Source of the DNA: Candidatus Bipolaricaulota bacterium
GTDB lineage: Bacteria > Bipolaricaulota > Bipolaricaulia > UBA7950 > UBA9294
Reading direction: 5' to 3'
DNA: 64,000 nucleotides
NCBI GenBank assembly: GCA_028277345.1
Contig: JANQGM010000025.1
Span: forward strand, 17,075 to 81,074
The position numbers and the translations under genes are program-made. How positions within the stretch are numbered: the stretch's first letter is position 1; each line of letters opens with the position of its first letter. Below are positions 33,243 through 42,473 of this stretch, in pieces. A model generated the notes under the pieces. It did no database searches and was not told the DNA's origin. It saw nothing but the letters and a program-made list of their open reading frames with translations.

Positions 33243-34484
33243 ATGACGATCGCCAAACAGTTGGAAGAGCGCTTTGTTCGTTACGCGGCCATTGATACCC
33301 AAAGCGCGGATGGAACGGGAAGAACGCCGTCCACGGAGAAGCAATTGGATCTTCAGCGAATGTTAAAAGCGGAGTTAGAAAGCTTGGGCGCGTCGGAGGT
33401 TCGTCTGTCGGACAAAGGATTCGTCATGGCCACAATCCCAGGAACGTTGCCGGATGCCCCGACCCTCGCATTTCTTGCTCACGTTGACACGGCGCTGGAC
33501 TACAACGCCTCCAATGTGAAGCCGATCGTGCATCGCGATTACGATGGAACGCCCATCGTCCTTCCCGGCGACCCGACGCAGGTGCTCGACGAGAGCACGG
33601 CGCCCGAACTGGCGGACAAAATGGGCGAGACGATCATTACGTCTGACGGGACCTCGCTGCTCGGCGCCGATGACAAGTCCGGGATCGCTGTGATCATGGC
33701 GATGGCCGAACAGCTTCTCTCCGATCCGGCGATTCCTCATGGAGACATCCGCGTATGCTTTACGCCGGATGAAGAAATCGGAACCGGCATCAGCGAGCTG
33801 CCGTTGGATGAACTGCGCGCCGATGTCGCCTATACGCTGGATGGAGAGAGCCTTGGAGAAGTGACGTACGAGAGTTTCTCTGCCAATCGAGCCACTGTGC
33901 GGATTACGGGCGTCTCCATTCATCCGGGGAGCGCCAAGGGACGCCTCGTCAACGCGCTGACCTTGGCAGCCAAATTGCTTAACCTCCTGCCGCAACACGC
34001 GCGTACCCCGGAGACGACGGATGGGAAAGAGGGGTTCATTCACCTCGTGCGCATGGAGGGAACGTCCTTCGAAGCGGAACTTCACTTCATCCTTCGAGAT
34101 TTCGAGAGAGAGGGACTGGCTGCGCACAGCGATGCCCTTCAGGCCGCCGTCCACGCGATTCAACTCCTGGAACCCAGGGCGACGCTGAGTTGCGAGATCG
34201 TGAAACAGTACCGAAACATGCGCTATTGGCTTGAAGACGATATGCGGCCGGCCAATCTTGCGATCGAAGCGGTGAAGGCGGCGGGGCTTGAACCGAAGGT
34301 TGTCTCCATTCGCGGTGGGACGGATGGTTCGCAACTCACGGAACGTGGCTTACCGACGCCCAACCTGTTTGCAGGGATTCACAACGTGCATGGGCCGTTG
34401 GAGTGGACGTCCGTTCAAGAGATGGAGAAATCGCTCGAAACGTGCCTGCACCTCATCGCGCTATGGGCCAACCAATCGACCTAG
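33243..34484 (+). CDS. pepT: Peptidase T (tripeptidase)
   Basis: A 413-residue M20B aminotripeptidase that removes N-terminal residues from tripeptides in the cytoplasm. Signature segments: FVRYAAIDTQSADGTGRTPS, FLAHVDTALDYNASNVKP, SLLGADDKSGIAVIM and FTPDEEIGTGI, supplying both zinc sites; ISIHPG-like VSIHPGSAKGRLVNAL is the PepT-specific block. Length and order are typical. TAGGAGGG precedes the ATG at 33243. Confidence 0.96.
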   Translation: MTIAKQLEERFVRYAAIDTQSADGTGRTPSTEKQLDLQRMLKAELESLGASEVRLSDKGFVMATIPGTLPDAPTLAFLAHVDTALDYNASNVKPIVHRDYDGTPIVLPGDPTQVLDESTAPELADKMGETIITSDGTSLLGADDKSGIAVIMAMAEQLLSDPAIPHGDIRVCFTPDEEIGTGISELPLDELRADVAYTLDGESLGEVTYESFSANRATVRITGVSIHPGSAKGRLVNALTLAAKLLNLLPQHARTPETTDGKEGFIHLVRMEGTSFEAELHFILRDFEREGLAAHSDALQAAVHAIQLLEPRATLSCEIVKQYRNMRYWLEDDMRPANLAIEAVKAAGLEPKVVSIRGGTDGSQLTERGLPTPNLFAGIHNVHGPLEWTSVQEMEKSLETCLHLIALWANQST

Positions 34485-34593
34485 CGTCGCATTGAGGCTC
34501 CTAGGACGCCAAAGCGCATCGCGTGTCCAAGGTTCGGGGGTAGCGGCCTTGGCGGAATTCCGCGTGAACCTTCCCTCGAGAGGTGTTCACACC

Positions 34594-34621
34594 TTGACTT
34601 CGTTGTCGAAGATGATATGAT
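34594..34621 (+). promoter_or_regulatory. Promoter of the padR-ABC cassette
   Basis: TTGACT (34594-34599) and TATGAT (34616-34621) are separated by 16 bases, upstream of the PadR gene and just before a candidate operator. Confidence 0.6.
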
Positions 34622-34629
34622 GCTGCTTC

Positions 34630-34647
34630 TATTGGAAATCTCCAATA
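34630..34647. promoter_or_regulatory. Candidate PadR operator
   Basis: Inverted repeat TATTGGA-AATC-TCCAATA, arms of 7 bases, located between the -10 and the ribosome-binding site of padR. The position fits autorepression by blocking the start of transcription. Confidence 0.55.
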
Positions 34648-34675
34648 AAGGAAAAAGATATCATTAGGAGCCGCC

Positions 34676-35272
34676 ATGCACTTGGAACACGCGATTTTGG
34701 GATTCTTGAACTATGGTCCCTTCACGGGCTACGAGTTGAAGCGAGTCTTTGACCGGTCCATTCGCCATTTTTGGCCTGCCGATCAAAGCCAGATTTACAA
34801 GACGCTGTCGAAGCTGTCTGACAAGGGCTTGGCGTCCATGGATATCGTGCACCAAGACGATCGTCCCAGCCGCAAGGTCTATCAAATCACGGACGCCGGA
34901 CGAACGCAGTTGATGGAATGGATTCGGCGGACCCCCGAGGTGGAGGTTGTTCGGGAGCCGTTTCTCATTCAGGTGTTCTTCGCAGGTCTCTTGCCCGATG
35001 AAGAGGCGATTCAGATTCTCGAAGAAAAGGCATCCGAAATTCGCGCCTACATCGAGAACCTCAACGAGGTGACGAAGGTCGGGGCTCAAGGTGACGGCCA
35101 GAAGGCGCCCAAGAAGCTTCAGTTCTACTGGTTCCTGACGGTAGATCATGGACTGTGGATGATGCAGGCGAGCCTCGATTGGCTTGAAGAAACGATCGAG
35201 AGAATCCGCCGAGGAGAGTACGTGGACGGACCCGCCGTCTTGGATCCCCCGCGCCGCCGCCGCGACGGCTAG
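34676..35272 (+). CDS. PadR family transcriptional regulator
   Basis: A 198-residue PadR protein. The winged helix covers residues 1-80 (HAILGFLNYGPFTGYELKRV, QIYKTLSKLSDKGLASM, RKVYQITDAGRTQLMEW), followed by the helical Vir-like C-terminal dimerisation domain. PadR repressors usually respond to small toxic molecules and sit beside the exporter they control; here ABC, two FtsX permeases and a LolA-like protein follow. TAGGAGCC precedes the ATG. A dyad lies in its promoter. Confidence 0.94.
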   Translation: MHLEHAILGFLNYGPFTGYELKRVFDRSIRHFWPADQSQIYKTLSKLSDKGLASMDIVHQDDRPSRKVYQITDAGRTQLMEWIRRTPEVEVVREPFLIQVFFAGLLPDEEAIQILEEKASEIRAYIENLNEVTKVGAQGDGQKAPKKLQFYWFLTVDHGLWMMQASLDWLEETIERIRRGEYVDGPAVLDPPRRRRDG

Positions 35273-35408
35273 CACGTTCATCAAGACCCTCGCAGGAATC
35301 GCAGGCTCGATCGCACAAGAAGCAGCGGTATTTCAGATCGAGCTGTCTCGTGCGTGAAATCAACGGCTTGATGGGAATCAACGAACAGAGTTAAGCATAA
35401 GGAGAACG

Positions 35409-36134
35409 ATGACGAACGAACAAACGAACCCTGGGAAGGATGCGGCATCCGTTGTGGTCGCGGCAACCCAACTTAGAAAACACTATCAAACTGGAGCGGA
35501 GACCGTGGAAGCGTTGCGCGGCGTTGATTTCCGCGCGGAACGTGGAGACTTCGTGGTTATTCACGGTCCGTCAGGATCCGGGAAGACGACGTTTCTCAAC
35601 ATGCTGGGATGCATCGACTACCCCACCTCGGGAGCTGTCGAAATCTATGGCCAGGACGTCGCGACACTGTCGGATGGGAAGCTGGCAGAGCTCAGGCGGG
35701 ACAAGATTGGCTTGGTCTTTCAGACCTTCAATCTCATGCCCGTGCTTTCGACGTACGAGAACATCGAGTACCCCCTCCTCCTGCAAAACGTTCCCCGGCC
35801 CCAGCGGCGCGAACGCGTGCAGAAGCTGATCGATGCTGTGGGATTGACCAACGAAGCGGGGCGCCGTCCCAACAAGCTGTCCGGAGGGCAGCGCCAGCGG
35901 GTCGCACTAGCCCGGGCACTGATTACGGAAACCCACTTCGTCTTGGCCGATGAGCCGACAGGCAATCTCGATACAGAGACCAGCAAGCGCATCATGGGCA
36001 TCATGAAATCGCTCAATGAGAATCGGGATGTCGCGTTTGTCGTGGTGACGCACGATCCGATGGTTGGTGAGTTTGCGCGACGAACGGTTGAGATTCGGGA
36101 CGGACTCCTATCCACCGTCACCCAAGGGGGCTGA
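35409..36134 (+). CDS. ABC transporter ATP-binding protein (MacB/LolD type), cassette A
   Basis: A 241-residue ATPase. Walker A is [12 protein letters not shown], the signature [15 protein letters not shown], and Walker [13 protein letters not shown]. The LolD/MacB/FtsE branch is indicated by [20 protein letters not shown]. It powers the two FtsX-type permeases that follow 1 base later. Such ATPases drive mechanotransmission or extraction of lipoproteins and lipids, or drug efflux, not ordinary import. A close paralogue is in cassette B at 44895-45611. Confidence 0.95.
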   Translation: MTNEQTNPGKDAASVVVAATQLRKHYQTGAETVEALRGVDFRAERGDFVVIHGPSGSGKTTFLNMLGCIDYPTSGAVEIYGQDVATLSDGKLAELRRDKIGLVFQTFNLMPVLSTYENIEYPLLLQNVPRPQRRERVQKLIDAVGLTNEAGRRPNKLSGGQRQRVALARALITETHFVLADEPTGNLDTETSKRIMGIMKSLNENRDVAFVVVTHDPMVGEFARRTVEIRDGLLSTVTQGG

Positions 36135-36135
36135 C

Positions 36136-37344
36136 ATGGGACTCCGAATTGCTTTGCGCAATGTGCTGCGCAACCCGCGGCGAACCGTGCTCAGCTTGGT
36201 CATTATCTCGCTGGGCACCGGCATGCTGTTCGCGGTCTCCGGGTTCGTGAGCTTCATCACGGATGGAATCACCGAAAGCACGGTGGAACAATACGGCAAC
36301 CTTCAGATTGCGGATATCGATCTCTGGGAGCGTGCCGATGACCGTCTCGTGACGCTGATGGAGGGGGAGCGAGTCGAACAGGTGTCCGCCCTTCTCGATG
36401 AGCTTCCGGATGTGACGGGCTATGCGGCCAATCTGACATTCACGAGCCAGATTCAGAAAGGCTCTGAATCGAGCCTGTTGTTTGGCGTCGGTGTGGATCC
36501 CGCCAACCGCATTTTGGCGGGCTATGAGATTGCGCGGGGAGAAGACCTGAAGCCCGGCGATCGAGGGAAGATCGTGATCGGGCGATTGCTGGCGGACAAC
36601 CTCGGCGTAGAGCCGGGGGACTACGTGACACTGCTGATCGCCACTGTGAATGGATCGTTCAACACAGGCCGACTCCAGGTGGCCGGCGTCTTCCGTGGGT
36701 TCGAGGAGTTCATCGAATCGCAGTTCGCGTACGTTCCCATCGAAACGGCCCAACTGCTGTTGAATACCACAGGCGTCGATAAACTGGTCGTTTCATTGAC
36801 CGATTTGGACCGCACGGAGCCTGTCGCGGCGATATTGCGTGAGCGCTTGGCGTCCGCTGATCTCGGTGTCGAACTGCGCACATGGGATGTGCTCGCGACG
36901 CAATACGAGCAAACGGTGAGCATGTTTACCTTCATCTTGGGCGCCGTGAGTCTTGGAATCTTCATCCTGGTTCTGTTCAGCATTCTCGAGGTCCTGACGA
37001 TGTCCTTTCTGGAGAGAACGCGCGAAGTCGGAACGCTACGCGCGATCGGGACCAAGCGGCACCACGTGTTCCGCCTGTTCCTCAGCGAGGGCATTCTTCT
37101 CGGCATCTTCGGCGGCCTCCTCGGCATTCTTGTGGGCATTGGATTGGGATTCGCGGTCAATCATTCCGGGATGGGATGGATGCCGCCAGGCAGCCTGGAA
37201 GAGGTTCCCATTCTCGTCAAGATGTCGCCGGTGAGCGCGATCACGCCGTTAATCATCGCCATGCTTTCAACGTTGGTGTCCGCCATCTTCCCGGCCTGGC
37301 ATTCGGCGAGATTGGCCGTTGTCGACGCGCTGCGCACCCAGTAG
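36136..37344 (+). CDS. FtsX-like ABC permease 1, cassette A
   Basis: A 402-residue permease of the MacB/LolC type: one N-terminal membrane helix (residues 15-38), a large extracytoplasmic MacB-like domain of about 230 residues, then three C-terminal helices. The conserved cytoplasmic coupling segment [19 protein letters not shown] is present near residue 295. It starts 1 base after the ATPase stop. With the second permease it would form a heterodimer. The extracytoplasmic domain contacts envelope substrates or a carrier such as the LolA-like protein encoded at the end of the cassette. Confidence 0.94.
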   Translation: MGLRIALRNVLRNPRRTVLSLVIISLGTGMLFAVSGFVSFITDGITESTVEQYGNLQIADIDLWERADDRLVTLMEGERVEQVSALLDELPDVTGYAANLTFTSQIQKGSESSLLFGVGVDPANRILAGYEIARGEDLKPGDRGKIVIGRLLADNLGVEPGDYVTLLIATVNGSFNTGRLQVAGVFRGFEEFIESQFAYVPIETAQLLLNTTGVDKLVVSLTDLDRTEPVAAILRERLASADLGVELRTWDVLATQYEQTVSMFTFILGAVSLGIFILVLFSILEVLTMSFLERTREVGTLRAIGTKRHHVFRLFLSEGILLGIFGGLLGILVGIGLGFAVNHSGMGWMPPGSLEEVPILVKMSPVSAITPLIIAMLSTLVSAIFPAWHSARLAVVDALRTQ

Positions 37345-37358
37345 CGGAAGGAGTGATC

Positions 37359-38570
37359 ATGTTCAAAATCGCATTACGCAATATCTTCCGCAACAAGCGA
37401 CGGTCGTTCCTCAGTTTTACGATCATCGGGTTGGGTGCGGCCATGCTTTTCCTCGTGAGCGGCTTTGTTCGAGAAAGCTTGACGGGGATGGAAGAAGGTC
37501 TGGCGGGGTCGTATGGGCATTTGCAGATCGCGGATACCGGGTACTGGGATCGGTCGGAGGAACCCATCGACTATCTCTTGGTTCCCGATCGTCTGTCGGT
37601 GCTTGAATCGATCCTTTCCGAACACGAGGCCGTCGACTCCTGGACCAAGAATCTAGGTTTTTCGGGCTTGGTCGGCAATGCAGAGAAAACGGCGATGGTG
37701 CTGGGAACAGGGATTGAAGTCGGGAATCCGACGTTGGAACCGATGGATCCTCTTGTGGCTTCCGGGTCGGCGCTTCTGCCCGGTGCGGACGACGAGATTC
37801 TGCTGGGACGCTTGCTGGCGGAACGCCTGGGCGTTGAGCCCGGCGATCCCATCAACCTTGCCGGGTTTACGGTCACGGAATCACTCAATGCGATGACGAT
37901 TGTCGTTTCTGGCTCGTTTAAGTTCTTCAGTCAGGAATGGGAGGAACAGCTGACGTTTGTGCCCCTGGGCTTGGCCCAGCGGTTGTTGAAGACAGATGGC
38001 GTGGACAAGGTGCTGGTGCGGGTTTCCAGCTTGGATGCGGTGATCCCTGTCATGAACGCCTTGCAGGGTGCCGTCGACGATGCGGGGCTGGGCGTTGAAA
38101 TCAAGCCATGGCAAGACGTGGCGCCGTTCTACAACGAGATGAAGACGTTCTGGGAAGCCCTGGAAGGACTCTCGACGATGGGGGTCTTCATTCTTGCGTT
38201 CTTTGGCATCATGCAAGTTCTGACCATGTCATTCATGGAACGCACGCGCGAAGTCGGCACCATCCGCGCGGTGGGCACGAAACGGCATCAGGTCTTTGGC
38301 ATGCTGTTGACGGAAGGCGTCTTGCTTGGCCTTCTGGGCGGCTTATTCGGCGTTCTTCTTGGATTCGGATTCGGCATGTTGATCAATGCGTCCGGAATTG
38401 GATGGATGTATCCGGGAGCGACCGAACCGATGCCTGTGGCCATTCAATTACTGCTGGCCAATGCGATTGCCCCGCTCATGATCGCGGTGTTGTCCGCCTT
38501 CCTATCGGCCATCTATCCGGCCTGGCACTCGGCGCGAGCCAACGTTGTCAAGGCCCTGCACTACGTCTAG
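37359..38570 (+). CDS. FtsX-like ABC permease 2, cassette A
   Basis: A 403-residue paralogue of the preceding permease with the same layout: N-terminal helix (RNKRRSFLSFTIIGLGAAML), periplasmic-type domain, and three C-terminal helices after the coupling segment [19 protein letters not shown]. The start at 37359 has GGAAGGAG upstream. Two different FtsX permeases in one operon fit the LolC/LolE heterodimer plan. Confidence 0.94.
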   Translation: MFKIALRNIFRNKRRSFLSFTIIGLGAAMLFLVSGFVRESLTGMEEGLAGSYGHLQIADTGYWDRSEEPIDYLLVPDRLSVLESILSEHEAVDSWTKNLGFSGLVGNAEKTAMVLGTGIEVGNPTLEPMDPLVASGSALLPGADDEILLGRLLAERLGVEPGDPINLAGFTVTESLNAMTIVVSGSFKFFSQEWEEQLTFVPLGLAQRLLKTDGVDKVLVRVSSLDAVIPVMNALQGAVDDAGLGVEIKPWQDVAPFYNEMKTFWEALEGLSTMGVFILAFFGIMQVLTMSFMERTREVGTIRAVGTKRHQVFGMLLTEGVLLGLLGGLFGVLLGFGFGMLINASGIGWMYPGATEPMPVAIQLLLANAIAPLMIAVLSAFLSAIYPAWHSARANVVKALHYV

Positions 38571-38613
38571 AACGCCGGCCGAACTCGGTTGTAGATCACA
38601 AAAGGAGAACACA

Positions 38614-39411
38614 ATGAAAATAGGATATCGACTGGGGCTGCTGATGGGAATCGTGATCCTGAGTTTGGCCGTTGGGGCCCAGGAAACAACGGTCCCTTCG
38701 GATTTAGAACTGTTGGAAGCTATGGATGCGGCGAGGTTTTTGGATTCGGATACCGGCTATGTCGTTGAGGTGATGGAGATCCTGGCAATCCGTCCGGATT
38801 CCACGGAGGAGGGCAAGGTTCGGCTTTCCATTCGAACGAAAGAAGGCACGGAGCTTCGACTGCGAATCGATTTTCTTGCCCCAGAGGAGTCGGTCGGTCA
38901 GTCCTTCCTGATTCTGGAAGATGACGCCGTTCTCCTTTGTACCCCGGACCTGGCCATGCCGCTTCGGATTTCCGGGGGAACCGATGTCTTCGGAGATTCG
39001 ACGGTGAGCACAACGGCGGGAATCCAGTTTGCCGACGAGTACACGATCGTTGCTCGTGAAGAGGCGATGCTGAATGGAGAGACCGTTCTCAGGGTCGACC
39101 TGGAGGCGAGCTCACTAGGCGCGGCCTATCCTTCGGCCACCGTCTGGGTGGATGCGGAGACGTTCTATCCGATCGAAGCCATCCTCTATGCCCTATCCGG
39201 CGAGCCGCTGAACCGGATTTCGTACGATGAGTACGGTGTCTACCCCTTCGAGGATGTGGATGCGGGATTCCGAGATTCGTACTTGGTCGTTCAAACCATT
39301 GAAAACCTCATTCGTGAGGGATACACTACCGTGCTTACGATCTCGGGGATCGAGTTGGACCCGATTTCGGAGGCACTTCTCGATCCGGATCAGTTCTGTT
39401 CTCCGGAGTAG
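38614..39411 (+). CDS. LolA-like outer-membrane lipoprotein-sorting protein, cassette A
   Basis: A 265-residue secreted protein: signal peptide (residues 1-22, LLMGIVILSLAVGAQ), then a LolA/LppX-like beta fold. Characteristic segments are EGKVRLSIRTKEGTELRLRI, FLILEDDAVLLCTPDLAMP, the run GDSTVSTTAGIQFAD and YPSATVWVDAETFYPIEAIL. Such proteins accept acylated cargo from an inner-membrane transporter and carry it across the periplasm. It is not canonical LolA: it is longer and lacks obvious LolA hook features. A paralogue ends cassette B (41650-42462). AAAAGGAGA precedes the ATG. Confidence 0.88.
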   Translation: MKIGYRLGLLMGIVILSLAVGAQETTVPSDLELLEAMDAARFLDSDTGYVVEVMEILAIRPDSTEEGKVRLSIRTKEGTELRLRIDFLAPEESVGQSFLILEDDAVLLCTPDLAMPLRISGGTDVFGDSTVSTTAGIQFADEYTIVAREEAMLNGETVLRVDLEASSLGAAYPSATVWVDAETFYPIEAILYALSGEPLNRISYDEYGVYPFEDVDAGFRDSYLVVQTIENLIREGYTTVLTISGIELDPISEALLDPDQFCSPE

Positions 39412-39430
39412 ATGGCGAATCAACGCGTGC

Positions 39431-39459
39431 GCCGGACTCGCGTTTTGCGTGCGTCCGGC
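39431..39459. terminator. Hairpin between convergent cassette A and methyltransferase genes
   Basis: GCCGGAC/GTCCGGC forms a 7-bp stem around a GC-rich 15-base loop that can pair further (CGC/GCG). No T-run follows on either strand, so termination is uncertain; the place between convergent stop codons supports it. Confidence 0.35.
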
Positions 39460-39477
39460 CGCGCATCGGCGAAACGA

Positions 39478-40215
39478 CTAAACTTCCGGTTTCTCCAAGT
39501 AGAAGTAGTGGTGGACGTATTGGTAGAAGTGCTCCCGGCGCGCGTAGTGGGCGGCCCACTCCTCTTGGGTGCAGGGCATGGGAGCTTCGCCATACAAGGC
39601 CATCCACGCGTCCTCCGAAACATCCGGGGCTCCAAAGAACGTACAGTCTTTTTTGCGGAAAGCGATCTCCCACTCCGAGAGAAGACGAAGGGCTTCATCA
39701 TCATCGAACAGCGAGTGGCAGACATCCTCTCCAGCTTCGATCATCCAGCGTTCGCCGGGCGCGCGTTCTTCGCCATACTCTGAGCCAGGCCAACAATCCT
39801 GGGATACCACGCCAAGGAAAGCGATGCCGCCGGGCTTAAGCACGCGATGCATTTCCGAAATTGCGCGAGCCGTATCCGCTTTGGAGAGGTGGCACATGGA
39901 GTAGTGCTCATAGACGTAATCGAAGGACGCGTCCTCGAAGGGCAAGGATCGCATGTCGGCCTGACGAAGGTCGATGGACAATCCGTGCTGAGCTACATAC
40001 GTTTTGGCCTTCTCCAGTTGGGTATCCGAGATGTCGATGCCAACGGCCGCCATCCCACATTCAGCAAAGATGGAAAGCGGTGGGAGGGGGCCGCCGGCGC
40101 CGCAATCGAGAATTCGCTTCCCAGACAGCGAGTCTCCGGAATCCAACGAGGCGTGTAGAAGGCTGAGGAAATCGTAGACGGGGGTTGCGTTGGTTCGTAG
40201 GATGGTCGGACTCAT
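39478..40215 (-). CDS. SAM-dependent methyltransferase
   Basis: A 245-residue class I methyltransferase. Motif I is RILDCGAGGPLPPLSIFAEC, motif II AAVGIDISDTQLEKA, then FDYVYEHYSMCHL and the post-motif III segment HRVLKPGGIAFLG. Methyltransferase type 11-like; acceptor unknown. The second of two ATGs (40215) is better spaced from GGAAGGAG. It shares one base with the stop codon of the upstream YcaQ-type gene (TGATG), indicating coupled translation. Confidence 0.87.
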   Translation of the reverse strand: MSPTILRTNATPVYDFLSLLHASLDSGDSLSGKRILDCGAGGPLPPLSIFAECGMAAVGIDISDTQLEKAKTYVAQHGLSIDLRQADMRSLPFEDASFDYVYEHYSMCHLSKADTARAISEMHRVLKPGGIAFLGVVSQDCWPGSEYGEERAPGERWMIEAGEDVCHSLFDDDEALRLLSEWEIAFRKKDCTFFGAPDVSEDAWMALYGEAPMPCTQEEWAAHYARREHFYQYVHHYFYLEKPEV

Positions 40216-41462
40216 CATTCTCCTTCCGAAACGGAGGGTTGGCGCAGAGCCTCTCGAACGAGCGATTTCAGTTGCCGCTTGTGTCCTGTTGGCGCGATGG
40301 GGCCCAGATCTACGGTGGTACATCCATTAAACCGGGCGAAGTCGGCCAATGCGTCGGCAAGTGCGGGGAGGGCATCCTTGATGGTGTCGAACGTTTTCTC
40401 GAACCACAGCTTCTTGACGAGAAGCGTACGCGTGGAGCGTTCCGCCTTGGCGTCCAAACGCCCGATGAGAGCATCCTCCCAAAGGATGGGAAGCACGAAG
40501 TAGCCATATTTGCGCTTGGGCGCGGGCACGTAGCATTCAATCGTGTAGTCGAATCCAAACAGGTGAGACAGCCGCTCCCGCTGGATGACCAGATTGTCGA
40601 AGGGGGACAGGATGACCAATCGATCGGAGGACTCGGGCGGAATGGATTCAAGCGCCGTTGGCTGCACGTAGTAGACATCATCGAGTCCTTCGACTGAGAG
40701 AGGAAGCACCGCCCCCTGTGACTGGAGCGACTTCAATCCTTCGGATACGGCGCGTTGATTGACGATGTGAAACGCGTTGCGAATTTCTCGTTCTCGGGCG
40801 ATCCCTAAACCGCGAAGCGCACGATGGATATGAAAGCGCGCCAACTCATCCTCGGTCGGCTGAGAGGTGTCGATGGCGGATGGAAGGACGCGTTCTGTCA
40901 GGTCATACACCTTCTGAAAATTCCGGCGTTCGCTGACCATTAACGTCCCCTGCCAGAAAAGGATTTCAAGGGCTCGCTTGGCGGGTTTCCAATCCCACCA
41001 CGTGCCGCGCTTCGTTCCTGGCGGCGGCTCGAAATCCTTGGACGTGAGAGCGCCTTCTTTTCGAATCCGGCCAAGGACTGTATCGAGAACGTTCGCATGT
41101 TCGGTGATCCATTGACGCGTGCGATCGTTCGGACGGTCACGCATTCGCGTCATCCGAGGCAGATAGAAGCGGTAATCGGAGGTGGGCAAGAAGGCAAGGG
41201 CATGCGCCCAGTGCTCAAAAAGGGTTCGATCGATGGCTTGAAGATCATGAAGGTGTCCCGGGCTGTAATCGCTGCACCGATTCCAGAGCGTGTGATGATG
41301 CGCCCTCTCGATGACGGCGATGGTGTCGATTTGGACGTAGCCCAAGTGGTCGATGATTTCTTGAACTCCCGTTTTACCAGCAAAACGCACGCCGTCGTCG
41401 AGACCTTGTGCGCGCAGGACGATCCGCCGAGCTTCGTTGAGGGATACTGTGGTGCGGGACAT
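40215..41462 (-). CDS. Winged-helix DNA glycosylase, YcaQ/AlkZ (HTH_42) family
   Basis: A 415-residue protein of the family containing YcaQ (AlkX) and AlkZ, which unhook interstrand crosslinks or remove bulky alkylated bases. The family's catalytic Q-x-D motif is visible as VQIDTIAVIERAHHHTLW near residue 44, and FEHWAHALAFLP and RRNFQKVYDLTERVLP are conserved blocks. GGCAGGTGA precedes the ATG at 41462. It lies between the two export cassettes. In producers such glycosylases give self-resistance, but here general DNA repair is equally likely. Confidence 0.9.
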   Translation of the reverse strand: MSRTTVSLNEARRIVLRAQGLDDGVRFAGKTGVQEIIDHLGYVQIDTIAVIERAHHHTLWNRCSDYSPGHLHDLQAIDRTLFEHWAHALAFLPTSDYRFYLPRMTRMRDRPNDRTRQWITEHANVLDTVLGRIRKEGALTSKDFEPPPGTKRGTWWDWKPAKRALEILFWQGTLMVSERRNFQKVYDLTERVLPSAIDTSQPTEDELARFHIHRALRGLGIAREREIRNAFHIVNQRAVSEGLKSLQSQGAVLPLSVEGLDDVYYVQPTALESIPPESSDRLVILSPFDNLVIQRERLSHLFGFDYTIECYVPAPKRKYGYFVLPILWEDALIGRLDAKAERSTRTLLVKKLWFEKTFDTIKDALPALADALADFARFNGCTTVDLGPIAPTGHKRQLKSLVREALRQPSVSEGE

Positions 41463-41591
41463 GATTCGACATCACCTGCCAGCGAGGATGCTTCGATCAT
41501 ACGCGATGGGAGGTAAGCTCTCAGCAACGAAGAGGAGACACTCATTTTGATGATTCACGGGAGGGTTCCTCGTTCGGCGAGGCGTGATCCA

Positions 41592-41624
41592 GCGCGGGAG
41601 CTATCGGGCTCCCGCGCATTTTTT
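41592..41624 (+). terminator. Strong intrinsic terminator on the plus strand without an obvious plus-strand gene
   Basis: A perfect 10-bp stem GCGCGGGAGC/GCTCCCGCGC with a TATCGG loop is followed by ATTTTTT on the plus strand. Both flanking genes run on the minus strand, so the T-run points the wrong way for them. It would end an unannotated plus-strand transcript from the 41463-41591 gap. As a plain hairpin it may also protect the 3' end of the minus-strand cassette B mRNA. Confidence 0.75.
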
Positions 41625-41649
41625 GGAGCGCCTCATCAAGCGGAGAGGG

Positions 41650-42462
41650 TTAGTTCGATCCACAGAACGTATTGGGGTCGAACATGTCGAGGGAGATCGG
41701 TTCGTTGCTTACATCCAAGACCCTGATTTCAGTATACGAGTCCTCGGAAAGGGCACTGCTGACCCGTTGATGAAGCAGGTAGGAGTCTTCTCCTTGTATG
41801 TCATACTCCAGATACTCGATGTTGACGAGTGCATCGCCACTCAAGGCGTACAGCGTCGCTCGGATCGGCACGAACGTGAAGTCACGAACCCACAGCGTTG
41901 CGGATGGATAGGGAAACGCCTCCGATGTTGCTTTCAGCTCAAGACGCAATGCCGGAAGTCCGGCATCCTCTTCGGCGATGGTTTCGATGAGTCTAAAATC
42001 GTAGGAGTAGCTGATGCCAGCCGTTGCCGTGACAGACGAGTCGCCGAACAAGTCGGTGCTACCGGAGATTTGCATGGGCATGTCAAGCGTCGGCGTACAC
42101 AAGTAAACGGCTTCGTCCTCCATGATGAGATGAATCGTGCCTTGCTGAGCCGCCGGCGCGAGCGTCTTGATTAGCGTGCGGTACTCGGTGTCGTGGATGT
42201 GGATGAGAAGTTCCGCGACCGAGTGATCGATGAACCCCTCGCTGCCTTGAGAGGTGAATTCCAGGGTCTCTCGGTACGAACCGTGATCGGTATTGAGATA
42301 AAGGACACGGTCGATGGCCAGCAGAAGCATCTCGTCCTCAGAGGGGCCTTGCGTGGGGGTCTCATGATCTTCCTGCGCCCAGAGGAGGACAGGAGTGATG
42401 AGTAAAAACGCAAGGGTCAACAATCCAATAACCTGCCTAGTGGTGCGAAATTGGTCCAACAT
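41650..42462 (-). CDS. LolA-like outer-membrane lipoprotein-sorting protein, cassette B
   Basis: A 270-residue secreted protein and clear paralogue of the protein at 38614-39411. Signal peptide at residues 10-29 (VIGLLTLAFLLITPVLLWAQ), then the LolA-like fold with IHLIMEDEAVYLCTPTLDMP, GDSSVTATAGISYSY, YPSATLWVRDFTFVPIRATL and the terminal FDPNTFCG. The shared CTP-x-L-x-MP-x-x-ISG-x-TD-x-FGDS signature ties it to cassette A. Start at 42462 with AAAGGAGA. It is the last gene of the merR-ABC-FtsX-FtsX cassette, 11 bases after the permease. Confidence 0.88.
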   Translation of the reverse strand: MLDQFRTTRQVIGLLTLAFLLITPVLLWAQEDHETPTQGPSEDEMLLLAIDRVLYLNTDHGSYRETLEFTSQGSEGFIDHSVAELLIHIHDTEYRTLIKTLAPAAQQGTIHLIMEDEAVYLCTPTLDMPMQISGSTDLFGDSSVTATAGISYSYDFRLIETIAEEDAGLPALRLELKATSEAFPYPSATLWVRDFTFVPIRATLYALSGDALVNIEYLEYDIQGEDSYLLHQRVSSALSEDSYTEIRVLDVSNEPISLDMFDPNTFCGSN

Positions 42463-42473
42463 GTGATCTCCTT

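Noticed and set aside
41550..41720. Plus-strand frame MIHGRVPRSARR... across the orphan terminator
   Set aside because: It reads through a strong intrinsic terminator and becomes antisense to the LolA-like gene; no ribosome-binding site.
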